Assembly (NCBI GenBank): GCA_944326085.1
Contig: CALVCL010000006.1
Location: 1-64,000, forward strand
From: an uncultured Tidjanibacter sp.
Lineage (GTDB): Bacteria; Bacteroidota; Bacteroidia; Bacteroidales; Rikenellaceae
Length of the DNA: 64,000 nt
Reading direction: 5' to 3'
Of the stretch, positions 16,800 to 23,958 are shown piece by piece (positions within the stretch are counted from its first letter, which is position 1; each line of letters opens with the position of its first letter). Made by a program: the position numbers and the translations under genes. The notes beneath the pieces are model-generated. The model was not told where the DNA came from. It worked only from the letters and a program-made list of their open reading frames with translations, and ran no database searches.

Positions 16800-16873
16800 G
16801 GTGTGGTAGTTCAGCTGGTTAGAATACCTGCCTGTCACGCAGGGGGTCGCGGGTTCGAGTCCCGTCCATACCG
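16800..16873 (+). tRNA. tRNA-Asp (anticodon GTC)
   Basis: The acceptor GGTGTGG pairs with CCATACC (one G-U). The D arm includes AGTTCAGCTGGTTAG. The anticodon stem CCTGC/GCAGG encloses CTGTCAC with anticodon GTC. The T arm is CGGGTTCGAGTCCCG. The discriminator base is G, as usual for Asp. CCA is not encoded. There is no sign of an element integrated into its 3' end. Confidence 0.96.
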
Positions 16874-16890
16874 CAAGAGTTCCAATGCAG

Positions 16891-16920
16891 AAAGCGCCTT
16901 GTAAATCTACAAGGCGCTTT
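16891..16920 (+). terminator. Terminator after tRNA-Asp
   Basis: A 13-bp perfect stem AAAGCGCCTTGTA / TACAAGGCGCTTT with a 4-nt loop, followed by TCATTTTT. Confidence 0.85.
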
Positions 16921-17000
16921 TCATTTTTACAGTCTACCAATAAATATTGGCCGCACATCACATGATGTGCGGCCAACAATACTGAGGCACCCAAAAGAAT

Positions 17001-17540
17001 TCAGAATTTCTTTGCCAGCGCAACAGCCTGCGCTATCCCGTCGGTCTTTTCAATATCACCCACATTCAAAACACCGGGAACAAGTACCTCCCCAACGACA
17101 TCCCATTTTAACAAAGCCGCAGAACGCTCAACAGGAACTCTCACCCCATCCAATACCGTAGGGTCATTCTCCTCACAGCAGGCAATCAATGCACACTTAC
17201 GCCCTGCAATATCCCTACCGCCAACAACCAATGCAAACAAACGGTCTATCACACCCTTTATCTGCGCCGGTATTGAATACCAATAAACAGGCATCGCAAA
17301 CACCACCGCGTCTGCGTCAATAATGGCAGAAGCAATCAAATTAAAATCATCATCGAAGCTACAAGCCTTACCTGTCTTGTAACAAGCCATACAGGCATGG
17401 CAACCGCCTATATTCATAAAAGCCGCATCGAAACGACTTACAACATGTCCACACCTTTCTGCCGCCTTGACAAAAGCATCGGTCATGGCGAAACTGTTCC
17501 CTTTTTTGCGAGGACTACCGGTAATAACAACTATTTTCAT
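17001..17540 (-). CDS. Flavodoxin-family NAD(P)H-dependent FMN oxidoreductase
   Basis: 179 residues from the ATG at 17540; the frame continues 25 codons upstream into the gap but MKIVVITGSPRKKGNSF is the natural start. GSPRKKGNS is the FMN phosphate loop, CHACMACYKTGKC-like cysteines near residues 47-58 follow, and VFAMPVYWYSIPAQIKGVIDR near 80-100 is the isoalloxazine-binding stretch of multimeric flavodoxin WrbA/iron-sulfur flavoprotein-like enzymes. It lies 10 bp downstream of the SnoaL-like gene and is probably in an operon controlled by the divergent HxlR regulator. Confidence 0.88.
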   Translation of the reverse strand: MKIVVITGSPRKKGNSFAMTDAFVKAAERCGHVVSRFDAAFMNIGGCHACMACYKTGKACSFDDDFNLIASAIIDADAVVFAMPVYWYSIPAQIKGVIDRLFALVVGGRDIAGRKCALIACCEENDPTVLDGVRVPVERSAALLKWDVVGEVLVPGVLNVGDIEKTDGIAQAVALAKKF

Positions 17541-17550
17541 ACGCAACGCA

Positions 17551-17934
17551 TTATTTACGAATTGTATCCGAGTTTTGGTTATAGGCCTTGGCCACACACT
17601 TCCATTCACCATCAATCTTCATCAACAACAGATAGTCGGTAAAATCTATACGACCACCCCATTTCTCTTCCAACACACGTACAACTGCCAATGTTTCCTC
17701 CACATCAACAACATCAATACGAGCCCTGAAATCGTTACCACCTCCTACAGTGTCAACATTACAATAAAACTGCTCTATGCTGCCATGTTCGAATCTACCA
17801 TCCAGATAGCCAAACAATACAGCCTCATCAATAAACAACTCTCTCGCATAACTGCTGTCTCCTGCTGCAACACTCTTTACGAATTTCATGGCTGCCGCCT
17901 CAACGGTACGATACTCATCAATACTTGCTCTCAT
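17551..17934 (-). CDS. SnoaL/NTF2-like small protein (lumazine-binding-type)
   Basis: 127 residues from the ATG at 17934. The pattern YRTVEAAAMKFVKSVAAGD...FIDEAVLFGYLDG...FTDYLLLMKIDGEWKCVAKAY is that of the NTF2-like fold annotated as putative lumazine-binding in Bacteroidales. The function is unproven; such proteins often accompany oxidoreductases. First gene of the leftward operon with the flavodoxin. Confidence 0.75.
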   Translation of the reverse strand: MRASIDEYRTVEAAAMKFVKSVAAGDSSYARELFIDEAVLFGYLDGRFEHGSIEQFYCNVDTVGGGNDFRARIDVVDVEETLAVVRVLEEKWGGRIDFTDYLLLMKIDGEWKCVAKAYNQNSDTIRK

Positions 17935-17997
17935 AACTGTTGGTCTTTTATGGTTTTGACACAAACAAAATTATATAGCCACAACCGGCAAGACAAG

Positions 17998-18068
17998 TAC
18001 TGAAAAATTATTCTGATACTGAAAAATTATTCTACATACTGTCACGAAATAAGGTTATGCTATCTTTG
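17998..18068 (+). promoter_or_regulatory. Tandem 17-bp direct repeat and -7 box in the HxlR/SnoaL divergent promoter region
   Basis: TACTGAAAAATTATTCT occurs at 17998-18014 and again at 18017-18033 (19-bp period). TATCTTTG at 18061-18068 matches the -7 consensus and lies 28 bp before the HxlR start. The repeat sits between the two divergent genes, so it is a likely binding site for the HxlR protein. Confidence 0.6.
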
Positions 18069-18095
18069 CATACAAACCTTTACAACACCGCAAAC

Positions 18096-18449
18096 ATGTA
18101 CGAAAGGAAACTCCCCATAGATTTGGATTGTCCGCTACGCCTCACCATGAGCCTCATAGACTCCAAATGGAAATCATGCATACTTGACGAGTTGCGCCAT
18201 GACACTCTGCGCCCATACGAATTGCACCGTAGACTTCCGGAAGCCACTCCACGCGTACTCGACCTACAGCTGAAGGAACTAGTCGAGGACGGGCTTGTAA
18301 AAAAGACCATATATCCGGAACTTCCGCCACGTTCGGAATATACCATCACAGACCTTGGACAATCTCTACTGCCAATCATCGATGCCATGATTGACTGGGG
18401 CAACCGCAACACGGAACTGTTTCAAAGGAAATACGGAAAACAAAACTAA
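18096..18449 (+). CDS. HxlR-family transcriptional regulator
   Basis: 117 residues from the ATG at 18096; the 13 codons upstream would overlap the promoter. It shows the HxlR winged helix: CPLRLTMSLIDSKWKSCILDEL, then RPYELHRRLPEATPRVLDLQLKELVEDGLV and the wing YPELPPRSEYTITDLG. Members sense electrophiles or redox stress and control adjacent oxidoreductases. It diverges from the flavodoxin operon, which is therefore the probable target. Confidence 0.9.
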   Translation: MYERKLPIDLDCPLRLTMSLIDSKWKSCILDELRHDTLRPYELHRRLPEATPRVLDLQLKELVEDGLVKKTIYPELPPRSEYTITDLGQSLLPIIDAMIDWGNRNTELFQRKYGKQN

Positions 18450-18467
18450 GACTTTCATCAGACACCA

Positions 18468-19079
18468 TCACTTCTCCACAAGACCCAATTTTTGAAGACG
18501 TGACCTTATCGCCCCCTGTTTTCGTCCGAAATGTTCAGCCAGCAGCTCTACGCTCACCCCATCACCGTACATGCCAGCCAATTTCTCATCATCCGCTTCA
18601 GTCCACGGGTTATAGGCATTGGGATACTCCTGACGACACGCATAAACGGAATATAACGGCTCTCCGCACAAACGCTTGTAAGCCTTCAAATACCGCTTAA
18701 GGCGCTTGACATCCTTATCCGACAGATACGGCAGACGACGGATATCCATGTTGTCCGTAAGGTCGTTGAGCTTTACCGATACGGCCAGTTCATTGGTCTT
18801 TACACGACTGATATAGCGGTCATACGGCTCGTCATCTCCCTTCGTCAGACACCGCAACGCATCAATAATCTTCGGCGAAAAACCTTCGGCCACAAGTTGC
18901 TCAAATGTCCATTCACTGTCCTCAACGACATCGTGCAGAACACCAACTATCTTCTCTTCAGTTGTGCGCCCCGCCGCCATAACCCGTAAAGGATGCTCAA
19001 CATAAGGCTTGCCTACCCTGTCCTTCTGTCCGGCATGCGCCGCAACAGCTATCTCAACTGCCCGTTCCAAAGTTGCCAT
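18468..19079 (-). CDS. HD-domain (Mesh1/SpoT-hydrolase-like) protein with C-terminal Myb/SANT-like segment
   Basis: 203 residues from the ATG at 19079 (an alternative in-frame start lies 9 codons upstream). Residues 1-140 carry the HD phosphohydrolase signature: H29 in EHPLR, H49-D50 in LHDVVED, E53-D54, and KLNDLTDN. This is the arrangement of single-domain (p)ppGpp hydrolases. The C-terminal ~50 residues (NPWTEADDEKLAGMYGDG...LLAEHFGRKQGAIRSRLQKLGL) look like a Myb/SANT-type helix-turn-helix also seen at the ends of Bacteroidota nucleic-acid enzymes. Alarmone hydrolysis is inferred from family. Confidence 0.85.
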   Translation of the reverse strand: MATLERAVEIAVAAHAGQKDRVGKPYVEHPLRVMAAGRTTEEKIVGVLHDVVEDSEWTFEQLVAEGFSPKIIDALRCLTKGDDEPYDRYISRVKTNELAVSVKLNDLTDNMDIRRLPYLSDKDVKRLKRYLKAYKRLCGEPLYSVYACRQEYPNAYNPWTEADDEKLAGMYGDGVSVELLAEHFGRKQGAIRSRLQKLGLVEK

Positions 19080-19227
19080 AACCGTACGTTTTGATTTCAA
19101 CATCAATTAAAGTTACATAAAATCCACCGTAATCCCCACACCTCATCCGGTCCAAAATACTCCCCAACACAACAAAAGGCCACGCACCTCGCAATTCCTA
19201 AATTTATTTAAAAAATTATTAAAATTA

Positions 19228-19258
19228 TTTGCAAAATCAAAAAAACGCCTTACCTTTG
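19228..19258 (+). promoter_or_regulatory. Canonical promoter driving a putative small RNA
   Basis: TTTG at 19228-19231, a 19-bp spacer, and TACCTTTG at 19251-19258. No coding frame follows it before the convergent M20 gene. Confidence 0.75.
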
Positions 19259-19264
19259 CAGTGA

Positions 19265-19361
19265 AGTTTTAAGGTTCATTTTAGGTTAGTAGTTTTAGGT
19301 TAGTGAAGGAAAAACGGTAAGGTGGTCGAGAACCCCTGCCGGATTTCCTTTTTTTGTTTTT
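19265..19361 (+). ncRNA. Candidate free-standing small RNA
   Basis: It begins a few bases after a consensus promoter and ends in a GC-rich hairpin followed by a T-rich run (TTTTTTTGTTTTT up to 19361). The 3' stem pairs GGAAA (19308-19312) with TTTCC (19344-19348), CGGTA with TGCCG, and GGTT-like with AACC around CGAG. The 5' half carries a direct repeat TTTTAGGTTAGT at 19279-19290 and 19293-19304, an unstructured region that could base-pair with targets. No ORF with a start codon of useful length is present. I do not recognise a known RNA family. Confidence 0.6.
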
Positions 19362-19442
19362 ACACCTCTCCTATTCAATCACATAACAACAAAAAGGTGC
19401 GCAGCAATGCTGCGCACCCCCTAAATATCCATACGGACAGTC

Positions 19443-20810
19443 CTACTTGGATGCTTCCGCAAAATACTTGTAGAACAAAGTAATGGTTTCTATACCGCGA
19501 TAGAAGTTATCCAATCCGTAGCTTTCGTTCGGCGAGTGGATTGCGTCACGGTCGAGACCGAAGCCCATAAGTATCGACTTGATACCGAGGATGGACTCGA
19601 AACCGCTGATAATCGGTATGCTGCCACCCGAATAGAACGGAAGCGGCTTCTTGCCGAATGTTGCCTCCATAGCCTTTTCTGCAGCATGGTAAGCAGGCAT
19701 ATCGGACGGAGATACGTAAGGCTGACCGCCGTGCAGGAACTTGACATCCACAGTCACGCTGTCCGGAGCAATGCTCCTGAAATAGTTCTCGAACAATACG
19801 GCAATCTTCTTGAAGTCCTGATTGGGGACAAGACGCATCGATATCTTGGCATAAGCCTTCGAAGGTATTATGGTCTTCGTACCCTCGCCTATATAACCGC
19901 TCCACATACCATTGACGTCGAGCGTGGGACGGACGCCGGTACGTTCCATGGTTGTATATCCCTTTTCGCCCTGCACGTTCGGAATATTGATGAGACTCTT
20001 GTAATGTTCAAGGTCGAATGGAGCCTTGTTGAAAGCCTCGCGTTCAGCATCCGACAGCACACGGACATCATCGTAGAAGCCTGGGATGGTAATATGACCT
20101 TCCTCGTCGATGAGTTTCGATATCATGTCGGCCAGCACGTTGGCAGGATTGGCAACAGCACCGCCAAACAGACCCGAGTGAAGGTCCTTGTCGGGACCGG
20201 TAACCTCAACCTGCATATAGCACAGACCGCGCAGACCGCAGGTAATGGAGGGAGTTTCCCAACCGAGCAGGCTTGTATCGGAAACGAGTATCACATCGGC
20301 CTTTACAAGCTCCTTGTGCTCCTCGCACCATTTATAAAGGCTCTTGGAACCTATCTCCTCCTCGCCCTCAAGCATGAACTTGACATTGCACGGAAGCTGC
20401 TTGGTAGCCACCAGCGCCTCGAATGCCTTGCAATGCATGTAAAGCTGGCCCTTGTCGTCATTGGCTCCGCGGCACCATATACGGCCGTCCTTGATGACAG
20501 GTTCGAAAGGTTTGGTATTCCACTCATCTATCGGGTCCTCGGGCATTACATCGTAGTGGCCGTAAACGAGCACGGTGGGGAGCGACTTGTCAATCATCTT
20601 CTCACCATACACCACAGGATTGCCATCGGTAGGCATAACCTCCGCCTTGTCGGCACCGGCCTTGAGCAGCGCTGCCTTCAGCCATTCTGCCGCACGTACC
20701 ATGTCACCCTTGTGTTCGCTCTGCGCACTTATCGACGGTATCCTCAAAAGCTCGAACAACTCTTCAAGGAACCTGTCCCTGTTCTTTTCAATATACTCCT
20801 TAACAATCAT
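19443..20810 (-). CDS. M20-family dipeptidase/metallopeptidase
   Basis: 455 residues. The zinc-site motifs are clear: VYGHYDVMP (first His/Asp), GANDDKGQ (bridging Asp), EGEEEIGS (catalytic and metal Glu), VSDTS and near the C-terminus DAIHSPNE (last His). The dimerisation or lid domain contains DLHSGLFGG. The length and GANDDKGQ place it with the M20 dipeptidases (peptidase V/CNDP-like) of Bacteroidota. No signal peptide is seen, so cytoplasmic breakdown of dipeptides. It is followed upstream on the same strand by glmM (37-bp gap). Confidence 0.92.
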   Translation of the reverse strand: MIVKEYIEKNRDRFLEELFELLRIPSISAQSEHKGDMVRAAEWLKAALLKAGADKAEVMPTDGNPVVYGEKMIDKSLPTVLVYGHYDVMPEDPIDEWNTKPFEPVIKDGRIWCRGANDDKGQLYMHCKAFEALVATKQLPCNVKFMLEGEEEIGSKSLYKWCEEHKELVKADVILVSDTSLLGWETPSITCGLRGLCYMQVEVTGPDKDLHSGLFGGAVANPANVLADMISKLIDEEGHITIPGFYDDVRVLSDAEREAFNKAPFDLEHYKSLINIPNVQGEKGYTTMERTGVRPTLDVNGMWSGYIGEGTKTIIPSKAYAKISMRLVPNQDFKKIAVLFENYFRSIAPDSVTVDVKFLHGGQPYVSPSDMPAYHAAEKAMEATFGKKPLPFYSGGSIPIISGFESILGIKSILMGFGLDRDAIHSPNESYGLDNFYRGIETITLFYKYFAEASK

Positions 20811-20847
20811 AAAACTTTATATGGTTTTAATAAACAATATCAATATG

Positions 20848-22239
20848 TCAGCATCCCGAGGCCACATGCTCTATCTCACCGATAAACCTCTGCGTCATCC
20901 TATCGGCCGACTCCTGGTCATGTGCCTCACTGTAAACGCGTATTATGGGTTCCGTATTGGAACTGCGCATATGTACCCAGCTGTCGGCAAAGTCTATCTT
21001 AACGCCATCGATATCGGTAATCTTTTCGTCCTTGTAAGCCTCCTTCATTGCGGCCAGTATCTTCTTGACATCCATACCCTGTTTAAGGGTTATCTTACCC
21101 TTCGACATGAAATACGCCGGATACATGGCACGCAGTTCGGTCATGGTCTTGCCGCTGTGGGCAAGATGCGACAGGAACAGAGCCACACCGACCAGTGCAT
21201 CACGGCCGTAGTGCAGTGCCGGATAAATCACACCGCCGTTGCCTTCGCCGCCTATTACAGCACCAACCTCCTTCATCTTGGCCACCACATTTACCTCGCC
21301 TACGGCAGCTGCAGAATATACACCGCCGCGCTTCTCGGTCACGTCGCGCAATGCTCGGGTCGAGCTGAGGTTCGACACCGTATTGCCTGGTGTTACGGAC
21401 AGCACATAATCTGCTACCGACACGAGTGTATATTCCTCTCCGAACAATTCTCCGTTTTCGCATACGAATGCCAAACGGTCGACATCCGGGTCAACCACAA
21501 TACCCATATCGGCATTCCCGTTACGCACGGCCTCCATGATTTGGGTCAGGTTTTCGGCAATCGGCTCCGGATTATGGGCAAAGTCGCCTGTCGGCTCGCA
21601 GTTCAATGGCACGACCTCCACGCCAAGACGCTCCAGCAATCGCGGGATTACTATGCCGCCTACCGAATTGACAGCATCGACAATAACCCTGAAACCGCGT
21701 TTACGCACAGCCTCCGCATCGACAAGCGGCAATGCCAGCACACAGTCGATATGCTCGTCATCGAACGATGCGCTCTCAACGACACATCCGAGGTCATCAA
21801 CTTCAGGGAAACGGTATCCGCTCTCTTCAGCCAGTGCTATTACCGCCTTGCCTTCGGCATCGCTGAGGAATTCGCCGCGTTCATTGAGTAGCTTGAGCGC
21901 ATTCCACTGACGCGGATTGTGGCTTGCCGTAATGATTATACCGCCGTCGGCCTTCTTGCGAATAACGGCCATCTCCACGCCTGGAGTTGTACATAGACCG
22001 ACATCTATCACATCTATGCCACAACCCATCAATGTGCCGTGCACAAGATTGCACACCATCTCACCCGACAGACGGGCATCGCGTCCCACAACGACACGCA
22101 GACGTCTTCCCTGCGTGCGCTGCGACAGCCACTGCGCATAACCGGTGGTAAATCTGACAATATCCTGTGGAGTAAGATTATCACCAACCGCGCCGCCTAT
22201 GGTACCGCGAATGCCAGAAATAGATTTTATAAGAGTCAT
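20848..22239 (-). CDS. glmM: Phosphoglucosamine mutase (phosphohexomutase family)
   Basis: 463 residues. ITASHNPRQWNALK contains the phospho-serine S106; DPDVDRLAF is the Mg-binding loop; GGEGNGGVI the sugar-binding loop; and RSSNTEPIIRVY near the C-terminus the phosphate-binding loop. Early ISGIRGTIGG fits the Bacteroidales phosphoglucosamine mutase/phosphomannomutase group. It makes glucosamine-1-phosphate for peptidoglycan and LPS. Phosphomannomutase is the alternative. A TATTTTTG -7 box on the minus strand (22273-22280) precedes it and shares the short gap with the divergent phosphorylase gene. Confidence 0.88.
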   Translation of the reverse strand: MTLIKSISGIRGTIGGAVGDNLTPQDIVRFTTGYAQWLSQRTQGRRLRVVVGRDARLSGEMVCNLVHGTLMGCGIDVIDVGLCTTPGVEMAVIRKKADGGIIITASHNPRQWNALKLLNERGEFLSDAEGKAVIALAEESGYRFPEVDDLGCVVESASFDDEHIDCVLALPLVDAEAVRKRGFRVIVDAVNSVGGIVIPRLLERLGVEVVPLNCEPTGDFAHNPEPIAENLTQIMEAVRNGNADMGIVVDPDVDRLAFVCENGELFGEEYTLVSVADYVLSVTPGNTVSNLSSTRALRDVTEKRGGVYSAAAVGEVNVVAKMKEVGAVIGGEGNGGVIYPALHYGRDALVGVALFLSHLAHSGKTMTELRAMYPAYFMSKGKITLKQGMDVKKILAAMKEAYKDEKITDIDGVKIDFADSWVHMRSSNTEPIIRVYSEAHDQESADRMTQRFIGEIEHVASGC

Positions 22240-22313
22240 GAATTAATTCCGTGTTTAGTTTTCAATGTCTTACAAAAATAGCTATTTTTATCTCAATTAA
22301 AAAGTTTGGACAC

Positions 22314-23189
22314 ATGAGGACCATACCATCTTCGGAGCTAATAATCAACAGCGACGGCTCCGTTTTCCACCTTCACCTGAAACCAGGCGAACTGGCCGAC
22401 ACGGTCATACTGGTCGGCGACCCGGGACGTGTGGCACTCGTTGCGCGTCACTTCGACAGCTGCGAGACGGAACGTCAAAGCCGCGAATTCCACACCATAA
22501 CCGGCACATACAAAGGGAAGCCCATTTCCGTGGTATCGACCGGCATAGGAAGCGACAATATAGACATAGTCATGACGGAACTCGATGCATTGGTCAATGT
22601 CGACTTTGCCACCCGTCAGAGCAAGGCCGTCCCGACCCGCCTGACCATACTCCGACTCGGCACGTCAGGCGCACTTCAGAACGACATCCCGCTTGGCTCG
22701 CTCATCTTCTCACGCACCTCAATAGGCATGGACGGCGTGCTGAACTACTACAAGGGACGCGACAGCGTATGTGACCTCGAACTGGAGCGCAGTTTCGTGC
22801 GCGACATAAAATGGGACCCGCATCATGCCGCCCCGTATGCAATAAACGCGTCCGAAGAACTGTACTCATTGTTCAGCGATGTCGCAATTGACGGTATCAC
22901 ACTGTCTGCCGTAGGTTTTTATGCGCCGCAGGGACGCTGGATACGCCTTGAGCCGAACGACACGGAACTGTTTACACGCATCCGCGAGTTCCGCTACAAC
23001 GGCCGCCGCATCACCAACTGCGAAATGGAGGGCGCCGCCATAGCAGGCATGTCTGCACTTATGGGACATCGTGCCGGCACGATGTGCGTGGCAATAGCCC
23101 AAAGAGCAGTCCACACATCCAATGCCGACTACACACCTTACGTAGAACGCATGATACAGCTTGCTCTCGACCGGCTGGCCGGCATGTAA
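22314..23189 (+). CDS. Nucleoside phosphorylase (uridine/purine phosphorylase family)
   Basis: 291 residues from the ATG at 22314; the 21 codons before it lie in the promoter gap. VGDPGRVALVA is the phosphate-binding loop, STGIGSDNIDIVMTEL and RLGTSGALQ are the family signature, and NCEMEGAAIAGMSALMGHRAG is the nucleoside-binding segment with the conserved M-E-G. It cleaves nucleosides to base and pentose-1-phosphate in salvage. Uridine specificity seems likely from the overall layout but is not certain. Confidence 0.88.
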   Translation: MRTIPSSELIINSDGSVFHLHLKPGELADTVILVGDPGRVALVARHFDSCETERQSREFHTITGTYKGKPISVVSTGIGSDNIDIVMTELDALVNVDFATRQSKAVPTRLTILRLGTSGALQNDIPLGSLIFSRTSIGMDGVLNYYKGRDSVCDLELERSFVRDIKWDPHHAAPYAINASEELYSLFSDVAIDGITLSAVGFYAPQGRWIRLEPNDTELFTRIREFRYNGRRITNCEMEGAAIAGMSALMGHRAGTMCVAIAQRAVHTSNADYTPYVERMIQLALDRLAGM

Positions 23190-23200
23190 CAGCAACGGTT

Positions 23201-23254
23201 AAAAAACAAGATAAGGTCTTGTGTGCATGCACACAAGACCTTATCTTGTTTTTT
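23201..23254. terminator. Bidirectional terminator, 54-bp perfect palindrome
   Basis: The sequence from AAAAAACAAGATAAGG to its exact complement ending CTTGTTTTTT is a perfect palindrome centred on GTGCATGCAC. It separates the convergent phosphorylase and infC genes. Confidence 0.9.
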
Positions 23255-23287
23255 GACCGTCATGCCGCTTACGGCAACATACGGTTA

Positions 23288-23899
23288 TTATTTCTTAGGC
23301 TTAGGCGCAAGCATCATGGTCATGCGCTTACCCTCAAGTTTAGGCATCATCTCAACCTTTGCAAGTTCTTCGAGATCGGTAGCGAACCGCAAAAGAAGGA
23401 TTTCTCCCTGCTCCTTGAACACTATCGAACGACCCTTGAAAAATACATACGCCTTGACTTTCGAACCCTCGCCAAGAAAATTCTGCGCATGACGGAGTTT
23501 GAAGTTGTAGTCATGGTCGTCGGTCTGGGGACCGAAACGTATCTCCTTTATAGTAACCTTAACGGATTTTGCCTTCAGTTCCTTTGCCTTCCGCTTCTGC
23601 TGGTAAAGGAATTTCTGATAATCCGCTATGCGTACAACTGGCGGATCCGCCTTGGGAGATATCTCAATAAGGTCAAGCTCCTGTTCGCGTGCGAGCTTCA
23701 ATGCCTGGCTCGTCGGCATCACCGCCGAACCTCCTTCGATACCGTCGCCGACTACTCGCACTTGAGGCGCGGTAATCTGCTCGTTAATTCTGTTTGGCAT
23801 CTCCTTCTCAGCGCGTCCGCCCTGCTGCGGTTTGCGCTGAGGTCCGGCATTGCCCGCGGGCGCCGGCTTAGGATGATAGGGTTTCTTTACTGTGTTTAT
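23288..23899 (-). CDS. infC: Translation initiation factor IF-3, probable AUA start
   Basis: IF-3 core from RINEQI to KPKK: N-domain [17 protein letters not shown], linker [17 protein letters not shown]-domain [25 protein letters not shown] and RMTMML. The first ATG (23800) would begin only three residues before the conserved RINEQI. The frame stays open for 33 more codons with a coherent basic, Pro-rich peptide ([16 protein letters not shown]). In that frame a strong GAGGAGGA Shine-Dalgarno (plus-strand 23907-23914) stands 8 nt before an AUA codon at 23899. No ATG, GTG or TTG exists there. IF-3 genes are known to use rare starts for autoregulation, so I place the start at 23899 (203 aa). It is downstream of thrS by 59 bp. 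Confidence 0.85.
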   Translation of the reverse strand: MNTVKKPYHPKPAPAGNAGPQRKPQQGGRAEKEMPNRINEQITAPQVRVVGDGIEGGSAVMPTSQALKLAREQELDLIEISPKADPPVVRIADYQKFLYQQKRKAKELKAKSVKVTIKEIRFGPQTDDHDYNFKLRHAQNFLGEGSKVKAYVFFKGRSIVFKEQGEILLLRFATDLEELAKVEMMPKLEGKRMTMMLAPKPKK

Positions 23900-23958
23900 A
23901 GTTTTGTCCTCCTCGATTAATGAAACTTTATCCTAATCACTTACAATAATCATTCCGA

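Noticed and set aside
16800-16873. tRNA-Asp as the integration site of the island
   Set aside because: The island ends near 12.95 kb, almost 4 kb away, with core genes between, and no duplicate of the tRNA 3' end is visible.
19279-19304. TTTTAGGTTAGT repeats as a CRISPR or satellite array
   Set aside because: Only two copies with a 2-bp gap and no spacers; better explained as part of the small RNA.
19536-21891. Long plus-strand frames opposite the M20 and glmM genes
   Set aside because: The minus-strand products are clear full-length enzymes; the plus-strand peptides are shadows of their codon use.
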